Below are positions 1 to 8,142 of a stretch of DNA of 64,000 bases, piece by piece (position 1 is the stretch's first letter; each line of letters begins with the position of its first letter). A program made the position numbers and the translations under genes. The stretch is from assembly GCF_047272945.1 (NCBI RefSeq), contig NZ_JBKOPS010000008.1, positions 62,001-126,000 on the forward strand. Reading direction: 5' to 3'. The DNA comes from Rubrolithibacter danxiaensis. Its GTDB lineage: Bacteria > Bacteroidota > Bacteroidia > Sphingobacteriales > Sphingobacteriaceae. Under the pieces are notes generated by a model, which worked only from the letters and a program-made list of their open reading frames with translations, was not told the origin of the DNA and searched no databases.

Positions 1-63
1 TATAGGCTGAAGAAAATGACATTCATCAGCTTTTAAATAAGAAATTTTTAATTTTACGGCCAA

Positions 64-963
64 ATGCCTGTTTTAACTCCTCAAAAAGAAGGAATAATCC
101 GTAAATACAAACTTAGCGAAAGCAGCAGTATTGGAAGTTCGCTGTTCGAAATTATTGAAGCCAAAGGAGAGTTTATTAAACGAAAGGCCGATTTTCTGAT
201 TCCACACAGAAAGGACTATTATTTAATTGTTTTTGTAAAGAACGGGAGCAGCAGGCATTGGGTGGATTTTACGCCCTATACTTTAAAGCCAGATACGTTA
301 TACTTCACTACTCCGCCTCAGGTACATTTAAAAGAGCAATCTGCACCCCTGCTTGGCACGCTGATTTCATTTACTGCAGAGTTTATGGAATTAGATGAAA
401 ACAAACTTTTAAAGGAACTGCCGGTTATTCAAAACCCGGAGAACCTGCACGAATTGAATTTGACTGCAGAAGACATTTCTTTCCTTGAGGATATTTTCAG
501 CAAGATGCTTTATGAATTTAAAACTATTTCCGAATGGAAAAACAGTATGCTGCTATCGTATTTAAAGGTGTTGCTGATTTATATGAGCCGTTTATATACA
601 GACCAGGTTAAATATAACGAAAGTTCGCCAGACCGCTTTTTATTGAAAAAGTTTCGTTTGCTGATAGAAGAGCATTTCGTAAAGTTCCACCAGGTTAGTA
701 ATTATGCCGATCTTTTAAATATAACACCCGGCCACCTGAACGATAGCGTAAAATCACAAAGCGGAAAAACCGCTATAGAACACATTCACGAACGAATTAT
801 ACTGGAAGCTAAAAGAAAGCTGTTGCATACAGACTTATCTGTAAAGGAAATTGCTTACAGTCTGAATTTTGAGGATACAGCTTATTTCAACCGCTTTTTC
901 AAAAGGCTTACTTCCGGAACTCCTGCCGCATTTCGAAGTTCTATCCGCGAAATGTACCATTGA
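64..963 (+). CDS. AraC family transcriptional regulator
   Basis: A 299-residue DNA-binding regulator. The C-terminal ~100 residues (about 192-292) form the double helix-turn-helix of the AraC/XylS family: the first HTH is around YADLLNITPGHLN and the second around VKEIAYSLNFEDTAYF, followed by the family signature FNRFFKRLTSGTPAAFR. The N-terminal ~170 residues look like a cupin-type ligand-sensing domain (PHRKDYYLIVFV, then YTLKPDTLYFTTPPQVH). It stands just upstream of a SnoaL-like gene, a broken SDR gene and a YCII gene on the same strand, which it may control; this is inferred from position only. The inducer is unknown. Confidence 0.9.
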   Translation: MPVLTPQKEGIIRKYKLSESSSIGSSLFEIIEAKGEFIKRKADFLIPHRKDYYLIVFVKNGSSRHWVDFTPYTLKPDTLYFTTPPQVHLKEQSAPLLGTLISFTAEFMELDENKLLKELPVIQNPENLHELNLTAEDISFLEDIFSKMLYEFKTISEWKNSMLLSYLKVLLIYMSRLYTDQVKYNESSPDRFLLKKFRLLIEEHFVKFHQVSNYADLLNITPGHLNDSVKSQSGKTAIEHIHERIILEAKRKLLHTDLSVKEIAYSLNFEDTAYFNRFFKRLTSGTPAAFRSSIREMYH

Positions 964-1032
964 TACCCTGATATATCCATTTTCCACCTTCCCTGTTGCC
1001 TGTAGTTTTGCTGCTGTATAAAAGCAAAATAG

Positions 1033-1446
1033 ATGGATCAACTTCAAAAAAACAAAGACATTGTACGACGCTTCAACAAAGAATTTATAGAAGGCGGCGA
1101 TTTAACCGTATTGGAAGAACTTGTTCACCCAGATTTTATTAACCGCACTGCTGCTACCGGAGCTCGAAATGACAGAGAAGCTACCGGCAAATACATTACG
1201 GATATTTTAAGAAAAACTTTCCCTGATTTAACAGTAGAAATATATACACAGGTTGCTGAAGGGGATTTAGTAACAACACACAAAGCATTTCATGCAACTC
1301 ATATTCAGGAATTTATGGGAATACCTGCAACAGGAAAAAAAATTATCATCCCGGTAATGGATATAGTGAGGCTAAAAGACGGAAAATATATAGAACACTG
1401 GGGAATTAGAAATATGACAGACGTTTTAGAACAGTTAAAATCGTGA
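1033..1446 (+). CDS. SnoaL-like / ester cyclase family protein (NTF2-like fold)
   Basis: A 137-residue cytosolic protein of the SnoaL-like polyketide cyclase group. It starts with the helix typical of NTF2-like folds (NKDIVRRFNKEFIEGGD) and carries the family pattern around MGIPATGKKIIIPVMDIVR and DGKYIEHWGIRN, which lines the pocket. No substrate can be read from it; bacterial members of this group are often uncharacterised. The stop is one base before the ATG of the downstream SDR reading frame, so the two are almost certainly co-transcribed. Confidence 0.85.
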   Translation: MDQLQKNKDIVRRFNKEFIEGGDLTVLEELVHPDFINRTAATGARNDREATGKYITDILRKTFPDLTVEIYTQVAEGDLVTTHKAFHATHIQEFMGIPATGKKIIIPVMDIVRLKDGKYIEHWGIRNMTDVLEQLKS

Positions 1447-1447
1447 A

Positions 1448-2169
1448 ATGAAAACAGCATTTATTACAGGTGCCAATAAAGGGATTGGCTTTGAAACAGC
1501 CCGGCAATTGCTGGCAAAAGGATATTATGTTTTTATTGGTTGTCGCGATGTGTTAAAAGGCGAAGAAGCTTTAAAACAATTACACAATCAGGGTTTTACA
1601 CATTTCGAACTGATAGAATAGACGTTTGCAAACCTGAATCAGTTGAAAAAGCAGCAAGCATTTTAAAAGAAAGAATTAAAAGTCTGAATATTCTGATTAA
1701 TAATGCTGGCATTCTGGGCAGCATACCTCAAAATGCAACTTCTGTTGCTATTGATAATATAAAAGGAGTTTTTGAGACCAACTTTTTTGGCACTATCAGG
1801 ACAACGCAGGCATTAATTGACCTTTTAAAAAATGCAGAAGAAGCAAGAATTGTAAATGTAACTTCTGATCTGGCTTCCTTAACGCTGCACAATAATCCTT
1901 CATGGAAATATTATGCTTTTAAGGGAGCTGCTTATGGCCCATCCAAAACAGCTTTAAACGCCTATACCGTAGCATTAGCGTATGAATTAAAAGATACAGG
2001 CATAAAGGTTAATTCAGTAAATCCGGGATATACCGCTACAGATTTCAACCGGTATTCAGGAACTAAAAATGTAACAGAAGCTGCATCCCTTATCGTTGAG
2101 CAGGCCATTTTGGCTACAAACGGACCAACAGGAAAATTTATAAGTGATGATGGTGAAACACCATGGTAA
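1448..2169 (+). pseudogene. Frameshifted SDR family oxidoreductase
   Basis: A short-chain dehydrogenase/reductase split by a frameshift. The ATG at 1448 opens a frame with the NAD(P)-binding TGANKGIGFE motif at residues 8-17, which ends at TAG 1619-1621 after FELIE. Homology continues in the +1-shifted frame from GAC 1621 (DVCKPESVEKA) through the NNAG motif, the VTSDLASL strand with the catalytic Ser, and YGPSK with catalytic Tyr and Lys, to 2169. One missing base near 1616-1621 (GAAT-AGAC) would restore a normal ELDV strand end and a ~240-residue enzyme. Either a recent inactivation or a base-calling error; all other motifs are intact. The stand-alone downstream frame from 1540 has no sensible N-terminus. 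Confidence 0.85.
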
Positions 2170-2177
2170 TTTAATTT

Positions 2178-2510
2178 ATGAAAGATTTTTTAGTATTATT
2201 CAGAGAGCCGGATGGCAGGACAGAACCTCATCCGGAAGAAGATGTAAAAAACCATCAGGCGCATTGGCAGGAATGGATGCGTTTTGCTACAGAACAAGGT
2301 AAACTTACAGGAGGGAAAGCGTTAACACTAAGCGGCAAAGTAATCCGAGATGGCAGAATTGATAACGGTGCTTACGTTGTAAATGAAAAAGAACTGGTTG
2401 GAGGATATTTACTTATTAAAGCGGCCGATATGGAAGAGGCTACAGAGCTGGTAAAAACCTGCCCGGTTTTTGAATTTGGTGGCTTTGCAGAAATAAGAGA
2501 GTGCATGTGA
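2178..2510 (+). CDS. YCII-related (YciI-like/DGPF) domain protein
   Basis: A 110-residue protein of the YCII-related superfamily, a ferredoxin-like alpha/beta dimer fold. The order of elements fits: MKDFLVLFREP strand, the helix HQAHWQEWMRFATEQG, the LTGGKALTLSG turn, a GGYLLIKAADMEEATELVKTCP strand-helix, and a terminal strand EFGGFAEIRE. Related proteins occur next to ECF sigma factors or small enzymes but their reaction is unknown. It lies 8 bases after the broken SDR gene and is the last gene before a strong bidirectional hairpin. Confidence 0.85.
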   Translation: MKDFLVLFREPDGRTEPHPEEDVKNHQAHWQEWMRFATEQGKLTGGKALTLSGKVIRDGRIDNGAYVVNEKELVGGYLLIKAADMEEATELVKTCPVFEFGGFAEIRECM

Positions 2511-2514
2511 AAAC

Positions 2515-2561
2515 CTATTAAAATAAAAAACCAGGTAAATCCTGGTTTTTTATTTTAATAG
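2515..2561. terminator. Bidirectional terminator with a perfect 21-bp stem
   Basis: Left arm 2515-2535 and right arm 2541-2561 are exact reverse complements around the 5-nt loop TAAAT. The loop-proximal part is CCAGG/CCTGG, and the outer part is A/T only, giving a U-tract in both directions. It sits between the convergent YCII and RRM genes. Confidence 0.85.
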
Positions 2562-2569
2562 AAGTATTA

Positions 2570-2971
2570 TTAAGATTCGTAGCTTCTGCCGCCACCACCT
2601 CTGTTGCCGCCTTTGTTATATCCGCCGCCGTTTCGATTTCCGCCACCGGAATAACCACCGCTTCTGCCACCGCCAGAGTAGCCTCCACGATTACCGCCGG
2701 AATAACCTCCCCGGCTACCGCCATTGTCTTTTTTCTCCTGAGCCTTGCTTACTGAGATATTACGGCCGTAAATCTCGGTTCCGTTTAAATCTTCGATAGC
2801 CTTTAAAGCTTCTTCTTCATTTGGCATATCAACAAAACCAAAGCCTTTACTACGGCCTGTTTCTTTATCCATGATTAACCTGGCAGAAGTAACTTCACCA
2901 TAGTCCTCAAAGATCTCTTTAATTTCAGACTCCTCTAATTTAAAAGGAAGACTGGCAACAAAAATGTTCAT
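2570..2971 (-). CDS. RRM-domain RNA-binding protein with glycine-rich tail
   Basis: A 133-residue single-stranded RNA-binding protein. Residues 2-80 form one RNA recognition motif: RNP2 is NIFVASL at the N-terminus and RNP1 is KGFGFVDM near residues 43-50. The last ~50 residues are low-complexity Gly/Arg/Asn/Tyr repeats (GGYSGG, GGNRGG). This is the layout of the small glycine-rich RRM proteins of Bacteroidota and cyanobacteria, some of which respond to cold; which transcripts it binds is unknown. The 120-bp upstream region is very AT-rich with a long potential 5' leader, which would fit post-transcriptional self-control but does not prove it. Confidence 0.92.
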   Translation of the reverse strand: MNIFVASLPFKLEESEIKEIFEDYGEVTSARLIMDKETGRSKGFGFVDMPNEEEALKAIEDLNGTEIYGRNISVSKAQEKKDNGGSRGGYSGGNRGGYSGGGRSGGYSGGGNRNGGGYNKGGNRGGGGRSYES

Positions 2972-3094
2972 TTAATATTTATAATTTATATATGCAATTT
3001 AAAGAAAAAGGATTGATCTTTTCTAAGTTTTTAAAAAATATAATTTTAAAAGCTTTTATTTATAGCACAAAACAGGTTAGTTAATTAAATTTTG

Positions 3095-3304
3095 CTAATT
3101 CAGGTATTTACGAATATTTACATTCCATTTCATTCCTTTTGCACTTTTCGCCTGCTGGGCTAAAAGGATTATCCTCTTATTATCTTCTGTAGAAAACTCT
3201 TTTGAAAAGGTAGATTGCATAGAAGTTTTAGGATCAGGAAGTTCTTCTAAAAACAATTCTATAACTTCGGTAAAATCATCGGCATTACTCTTTTTAGCGG
3301 GCAT
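3095..3304 (-). CDS. Small hypothetical protein (69 aa)
   Basis: A 69-residue soluble, charged protein beginning at an ATG (3302-3304). I do not recognise the family. It has an acidic helix (TEVIELFLEELP) followed by a second predicted helix (EDNKRIILLAQQAKSAKG) and a short basic C-terminus with WNVNIRKYLN. No signal peptide or membrane segment is visible. It stands alone between the RRM gene and the DUF5686 gene. Coding is supported by normal amino-acid composition and absence of any competing frame. Confidence 0.6.
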   Translation of the reverse strand: MPAKKSNADDFTEVIELFLEELPDPKTSMQSTFSKEFSTEDNKRIILLAQQAKSAKGMKWNVNIRKYLN

Positions 3305-3381
3305 AAATTGTGCTCTTTATTTGCAAGCCCTGATTTAACAACACTTTCACTGTATTGTTTCAAAAAGAGTGCTTAATTTCC

Positions 3382-5826
3382 TCAAAATCCGTAATATATA
3401 CGAACAGCATGATTTAACCGCATGCCATTAACCCAGGAAACTCCATAATCTACACGAAACATCAAGCGCTGAAACCCAAAATAAGCTTCTTTGTAACTTT
3501 GTGTGGGTTCAATAAGGTAAGCTCCTCCTATAATTTCTTCGAGCTTAAGTTTTCTGAGCAGCGGAATTTTATTGGTTAACAGTCCCGAAAAGTTATGCTC
3601 GTAGTGGGCTTCAAAATATCTATCATCAGTACTGAATGCATAATAATCCAGGAAGTGGAAATTCGGAAATACGGGATTATAAAGGGCTGTCTGATTACCT
3701 GTAAAATGTTTAAGATCGGGAAAGTAAACAGATTTTGAATTGAAAAATTTACCTGCAGATAAATAGAAAGAACTATAACCTTTTAAACCCATTCTAACCT
3801 GATCTTGCAATACATTCACTGCTAAAAAATCATAATCGACAGCAGAATTTATCACATTTTTAATTCCCTTGCGGTAATCCAGCTGAATAGTTGGGTAACG
3901 GGCCGCTTCATAAACTTTACCATCAGGCCGGGTAGTATATTTTTGTCCGTACGTATAAGAAGCCTTTACCTGGAACGTCAGGGCATTATTTACCGGAAAA
4001 AGATCCTGTTCCCGGTAGGGACTAAACGGGTTATTGGAAGTCCATAATTTAGAAGCATTGTGAAATGCAGAACTGTCGGCAGAATTTTTTACCGGCATCC
4101 TTTTTGCAATTTCCGCTCCCGCAGTAATCTGTAGTCCGTCTATCAGTTCTCGCTGTGTCCGGAAAGAGATAAAGTTAGCCCGGTATAACTTCAGGTAGTT
4201 CTTCCCCCTGAAAAGCGTAGTTAGGGTATTGTAAAATAAATTAATTGTGCCTCTGTTATTCAGGTCAAGAAAGTCGCTTCCGCCTTTCAAAGTAACACTG
4301 GCATGATTTAAGGTATCGTACTGGTAAGTTACTTCTGTATTGGCATTTAATGTTTTACTTGAAAAACCATACCGGATAGCAGGATCTATTTCAAGCCATC
4401 TTCGGTAACTATACTGTTTATTGTAGCGGGCTCTCAAATTCACTCCCCAGCCTTCTACGGTATTATAAAATACGGTGTGCTGCAGCGGATAAAAATACCA
4501 GTAGCTTTTATTTGATAAATTATTTAACTGATAACCTGCTATTAAAGCTTTTAACGGTTTAAAAACATTTTGTTTTCGCTGTACAGAATTCAGGAAACTT
4601 TTTGACCTTTTCTTCACCTCAATGCTATCCTGCATATCATAATTCAGCTGTTCTTCAAAACTTAAGGGAACGGGCCTGTTTTCAGCCCAGTACGACGAAC
4701 TTTTTTGATTGGCATTCTTCTCAATCCGCATGATCTCATCATTAAAAAAATTCCAGGGTAATTTGGGCTGCAACTGATAATTGCTGTAAACACCAATAAA
4801 ATATCCGGCAAACCTAAAACCTAAAACTTTTCCTTTAAACTGAAACGTAATATCCGATGGCTGCCACACTCCTTTTTTTAAGGGAATAAATTGCTGGCTG
4901 ATCTTTAACGTATCAACAAAGTTGATGCGTGTATCGCCGGTAAGGGTAAGATTTACACTATATAAACGCCATTCATCTTTAAGAACATAAACATATCCGC
5001 TAAATGCCGGACTAAACCGGTAACGGGGAATTACCCGGATTTTATAAATAGTACGCCCGTTTTCTACAGAGGTTTCTGCAAGCTTGTAATGATAATAAGA
5101 GAAGGCCATGTCTGCCACGGGCGAAACAAAGTTCTGTTTACCCAGGGCTGGCCAGTTTAATAAGTTATTATAAAAATTGACCTGGGCATCTAAAGCCCGG
5201 TTAAAACTAAACCCCTGTTTATCGCCGGCTATTTTAGAAGCCACCATAATTTCTTTTATATCGGGGCTTTTTAAATACAATTTCGAGTTTGTTTCTGATT
5301 GATATAAAATGGTAGGCCCAACGGAATCGAGGTTAAGTGCTTTGGCTACATCCTGGCCTAAAATACGTTTCGGCGCTTTTATCAGCTTTTGAATACTTTT
5401 GGTATAAACATCGCAGGAAAAAAAAGAAGATTCTTTAAGGAGTGATTTCCTTTTATCTATCACTTTCTTTATTATTCCCCGTGCCGGGTCATACAGCGGA
5501 GATACAACTGCAACTTCGGGCAATTGCAAAAAATCCGGTTCCAAAATAAGGTTCAGTTCTTTATTTCCATGAATAGTTACTTCTATTTCACGTTGTTTAA
5601 ATCCCACATACCGAAAAATCAATATATGTACACCTTCAGTAAGCTGTAATTTATAATTTCCGTATTCGTTTGCAACGGTACTTACTGAAGTGTTTTTCAC
5701 ATACACCGAAACAAATGAAATACCTTTTCCTTCAGTATCGGTAATTCTGCCAGAAAGCGTATAATCCTGGGTGAAGCCTGTAAAAGGCAAAATAAAGAAG
5801 AGTATAAAATAGAGCCCTTTAATCAT
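3382..5826 (-). CDS. DUF5686 outer-membrane protein with carboxypeptidase-like regulatory domain
   Basis: A large envelope protein of about 814 residues. The ATG at 5826 is preferred over an upstream TTG (5880) because it places a clean signal peptide first (MIKGLYFILFFILPFTGFTQ). Next comes a CarboxypepD_reg-like beta-sandwich (SGRITDTEGKGISFVSVYVK to about residue 95), and the rest is the DUF5686 region, rich in alternating aromatic/polar strands and ending in ...AVRIYYGF, typical of a C-terminal outer-membrane barrel strand. The family is specific to Bacteroidota and has no known function; a transport or assembly role in the outer membrane is a guess. It is divergent from pheS. Confidence 0.85.
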   Translation of the reverse strand: MIKGLYFILFFILPFTGFTQDYTLSGRITDTEGKGISFVSVYVKNTSVSTVANEYGNYKLQLTEGVHILIFRYVGFKQREIEVTIHGNKELNLILEPDFLQLPEVAVVSPLYDPARGIIKKVIDKRKSLLKESSFFSCDVYTKSIQKLIKAPKRILGQDVAKALNLDSVGPTILYQSETNSKLYLKSPDIKEIMVASKIAGDKQGFSFNRALDAQVNFYNNLLNWPALGKQNFVSPVADMAFSYYHYKLAETSVENGRTIYKIRVIPRYRFSPAFSGYVYVLKDEWRLYSVNLTLTGDTRINFVDTLKISQQFIPLKKGVWQPSDITFQFKGKVLGFRFAGYFIGVYSNYQLQPKLPWNFFNDEIMRIEKNANQKSSSYWAENRPVPLSFEEQLNYDMQDSIEVKKRSKSFLNSVQRKQNVFKPLKALIAGYQLNNLSNKSYWYFYPLQHTVFYNTVEGWGVNLRARYNKQYSYRRWLEIDPAIRYGFSSKTLNANTEVTYQYDTLNHASVTLKGGSDFLDLNNRGTINLFYNTLTTLFRGKNYLKLYRANFISFRTQRELIDGLQITAGAEIAKRMPVKNSADSSAFHNASKLWTSNNPFSPYREQDLFPVNNALTFQVKASYTYGQKYTTRPDGKVYEAARYPTIQLDYRKGIKNVINSAVDYDFLAVNVLQDQVRMGLKGYSSFYLSAGKFFNSKSVYFPDLKHFTGNQTALYNPVFPNFHFLDYYAFSTDDRYFEAHYEHNFSGLLTNKIPLLRKLKLEEIIGGAYLIEPTQSYKEAYFGFQRLMFRVDYGVSWVNGMRLNHAVRIYYGF

Positions 5827-5959
5827 TCCGTATCCACCGATAATATACTTCTTTTTAAGCAATTGTTTGTTTAAACTCAAAATCTGCAGTTGTAAAAATA
5901 AAATTTAAAGAATTACTATTCGTTACAGCAGCAGCATCTGTTAATGAATTTTTAAATTT

Positions 5960-5967
5960 TATCTTTG
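5960..5967 (+). promoter_or_regulatory. Candidate -7 promoter element of pheS (TATCTTTG)
   Basis: A perfect match to the Bacteroidota -7 consensus TAnnTTTG, ending only 9 bases before the pheS ATG at 5977. With the usual start about 5-7 bases downstream of the element, the mRNA leader would be only a few bases long. No clear -33 TTTG is present at the usual spacing. Confidence 0.5.
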
Positions 5968-5976
5968 CAAAAGATT

Positions 5977-7011
5977 ATGCAAGAACGAATTAATCATTAT
6001 ACAGAGGAAATAAATAACTCAAATCCAGCCGATACACAGGAACTGGAAGCATTCCGCATTAAATATTTAGGAAGTAAAGGAATAATTAAAGAACTTTTTG
6101 ATGAATTTAAGACAGTGTCTGCCGAAGAAAAACGGGCACTTGGAAAAGTTTTGAATGAATTTAAAAGAAATGCAGAAGAGAAATTCCAGGCGCAGAAAGA
6201 GAAGTTAGAATCAGATACAACCTCTGGAGCACAGCAGGCTGACCTGACCTTACCAGGAACGAACTTTGAGCTGGGATCTCGCCATCCGCTATCTCTTGTA
6301 AGAAAAGAGATTATTGAAATTTTCAAGAAGTTAGGCTTTATAGTAGCAGAAGGCCCTGAAATTGAAGATGACTGGCATAACTTCTCCGCCCTCAATTTCC
6401 CTCCAGAACATCCGGCGAGAGATATGCAGGATACCTTCTTTATAAAGAAAGATTCAGAAAAAGGCGACATTGCATTGCGTACCCATACCTCATCTGTTCA
6501 GGTTAGAATGATGGAAAATGGCAAGCCTCCTTTCCGGGCTATCATGCCGGGAAGGGTTTACCGAAACGAAGCCATTTCTGCCAGAGCTCATTGCTTCTTC
6601 CACCAGGTAGAAGGTTTGTATATTGATGAAAATGTTTCATTTGCCGATCTGAAACAAACACTGTTTTACTTTGTACAGGAAATGTTTGGTGAGGGTACAA
6701 AAGTTCGCTTCCGCCCCTCTTATTTTCCTTTTACCGAACCATCTGCAGAGATGGATATTTCGTGTACTATTTGTAAAGGGGAAGGATGTCAGCTTTGCAA
6801 ATATTCAGGCTGGGTGGAAATTTTGGGTTGCGGAATGGTAGATCCTAATGTTTTGGAGAATTGCGGAATCGATAGTAAAAAATATACCGGATTTGCTTTC
6901 GGAATGGGAATAGAACGAATTACGAATTTAAAATACCAGATAAAGGACCTTCGTTTATTCTCTGAAAACGACATCCGTTTCTTAAAACAATTTCAAACCG
7001 AACTCCTGTAA
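5977..7011 (+). CDS. pheS: Phenylalanine--tRNA ligase alpha subunit
   Basis: Catalytic alpha chain of the heterotetrameric PheRS, which charges tRNA-Phe with phenylalanine in the cytosol. About 344 residues, the normal length. The N-terminal coiled-coil domain spans about 1-90, then the class II core begins at HPLSLVRKEI. Visible core signatures are the ARDMQDTFFI and GRVYRNEAISARAH (motif 2) segments, the FPFTEPSAEMDI segment, and motif 3 GFAFGMGIERI. The ATG at 5977 is chosen over an in-frame TTG at 5965, because that TTG lies inside the likely -7 promoter element. The beta subunit gene is not in this window. Confidence 0.97.
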   Translation: MQERINHYTEEINNSNPADTQELEAFRIKYLGSKGIIKELFDEFKTVSAEEKRALGKVLNEFKRNAEEKFQAQKEKLESDTTSGAQQADLTLPGTNFELGSRHPLSLVRKEIIEIFKKLGFIVAEGPEIEDDWHNFSALNFPPEHPARDMQDTFFIKKDSEKGDIALRTHTSSVQVRMMENGKPPFRAIMPGRVYRNEAISARAHCFFHQVEGLYIDENVSFADLKQTLFYFVQEMFGEGTKVRFRPSYFPFTEPSAEMDISCTICKGEGCQLCKYSGWVEILGCGMVDPNVLENCGIDSKKYTGFAFGMGIERITNLKYQIKDLRLFSENDIRFLKQFQTELL

Positions 7012-7434
7012 ATGAAAAGCTGCATGAAGCTTCTTGGAATCTCTTTGTTCATCTTACTGTTTGCATGCAGTAAAGATAATGAAAGCCGGATTCCGGAGGT
7101 TTATGTAAACTTTCATGCTCCTTTAACAGACCCGCGGCTGAGCCATTTAAATGGTGCAGGCGGAGCTGTTGTGATCGATGGATACGGTGTTGCCGGAATT
7201 ATAATTTATCGCAGAGCGGATAATGCATACGTTGCTTTCGACCGCTGTAGCTCGGTAAATCCCGAAAAACAATGTGCCGTGGTTCCTGATGATCCCAGTT
7301 TAACGGCAACAGATCCATGCAGTGGCGCTAAATTTTCTCTTTTCGATGGTAATCCGGTAAAAGCTCCTGCTAAGCGGCCATTAAAAGAATATCAGGTAAA
7401 TGTAAGTAACTATGAAATCTCGGTGATTAATTAA
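7012..7434 (+). CDS. Lipoprotein with Rieske-like fold lacking histidine cluster ligands
   Basis: A 140-residue lipoprotein: signal peptide followed by a lipobox (LFIL LFAC, Cys at residue 20). The body resembles a Rieske [2Fe-2S] domain: AYVAFDRCSSVNPEKQC stands where the first C-x-H loop belongs, and DPCSGAKFSLFDGNPVKAP followed by PLKEYQV matches the second C-x-x-H loop and the conserved G-PA-PL-Y tail. Cysteines are present but the two histidine ligands are replaced (Ser/Ala), so a Rieske cluster is not expected. It starts directly after the pheS stop and is followed one base later by a TetR gene. Function unknown. Confidence 0.75.
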   Translation: MKSCMKLLGISLFILLFACSKDNESRIPEVYVNFHAPLTDPRLSHLNGAGGAVVIDGYGVAGIIIYRRADNAYVAFDRCSSVNPEKQCAVVPDDPSLTATDPCSGAKFSLFDGNPVKAPAKRPLKEYQVNVSNYEISVIN

Positions 7435-7435
7435 C

Positions 7436-8014
7436 ATGGAAGTTGATAAAATAAAGGAAAGTATTAAAAAATCTGCCCGGGAGCTTTTCAGGAAATACGG
7501 CTACCATAAAACCAGCGTTAATGAAATTGCCCGCAAAGCGAAGATAGCCAAAGCCACTATCTATAAATATTTTGACAGTAAAGAAGTATTGCTGCACTCT
7601 ATCATTATGGATTATATCCGGGTAAGTGTGCACGAACTTATTCATTCTACCACCGAAGGTTTAAACAAGGAAGCATATCTTACAGACCTGATCCTTAAAA
7701 CAAGTCGCCTTTCTTATACAGTTTGTAATGAATTTATTGGATGGGATTTTATTCGCGAATCGGCAAACGCACAGGACTTCTTAAAAATCCTTTCAGACGA
7801 CCTGGAAAATCTCCTGATACAATCTTTCCTTGAAACTAATCTTTTTAAAAATGAAGAGAATTATGCCGAGCGGCTTCGCTTTCTGATAAAAGCCAGCAAA
7901 AGCATTGTATTCTCCTTTGCATTTACCTCTGTGAGCGACTCTGATGTCCGCAAAAACTTCGTTTCTTTTCAAAAAGAAATCTTGCCTTACCTGATAAAGG
8001 CCGCTGTAAAGTAG
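7436..8014 (+). CDS. TetR/AcrR family transcriptional regulator
   Basis: A 192-residue repressor-type regulator. The N-terminal HTH is clear: KKSARELFRKYGYHKTSVNEIA, then the recognition helix KAKIAKATIYKYFDSKEVLLHSII (about residues 30-54). The C-terminal ~135 residues are the helical ligand/dimer domain, which gives no substrate hint. The ATG follows the lipoprotein stop by one base, so it is likely translated from the same message as pheS and the lipoprotein, an unusual place for a regulator. Confidence 0.92.
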   Translation: MEVDKIKESIKKSARELFRKYGYHKTSVNEIARKAKIAKATIYKYFDSKEVLLHSIIMDYIRVSVHELIHSTTEGLNKEAYLTDLILKTSRLSYTVCNEFIGWDFIRESANAQDFLKILSDDLENLLIQSFLETNLFKNEENYAERLRFLIKASKSIVFSFAFTSVSDSDVRKNFVSFQKEILPYLIKAAVK

Positions 8015-8142
8015 AAAGTCTGTAATTTTCTGCATAGATAAGCTGCTGCGTTGCTGAAATTAATCATCCTCTTGCAGTAACTAATTCCGAAATCATTATT
8101 TACAACCCTTCTCCCTCAAAAATTTCCCTTAATTTCGCGGAA

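Noticed and set aside
2518..2724. Minus-strand 68-aa ORF rich in Ala/Val
   Set aside because: It lies in the shadow of the glycine-rich RRM gene and reads repeat-driven composition.
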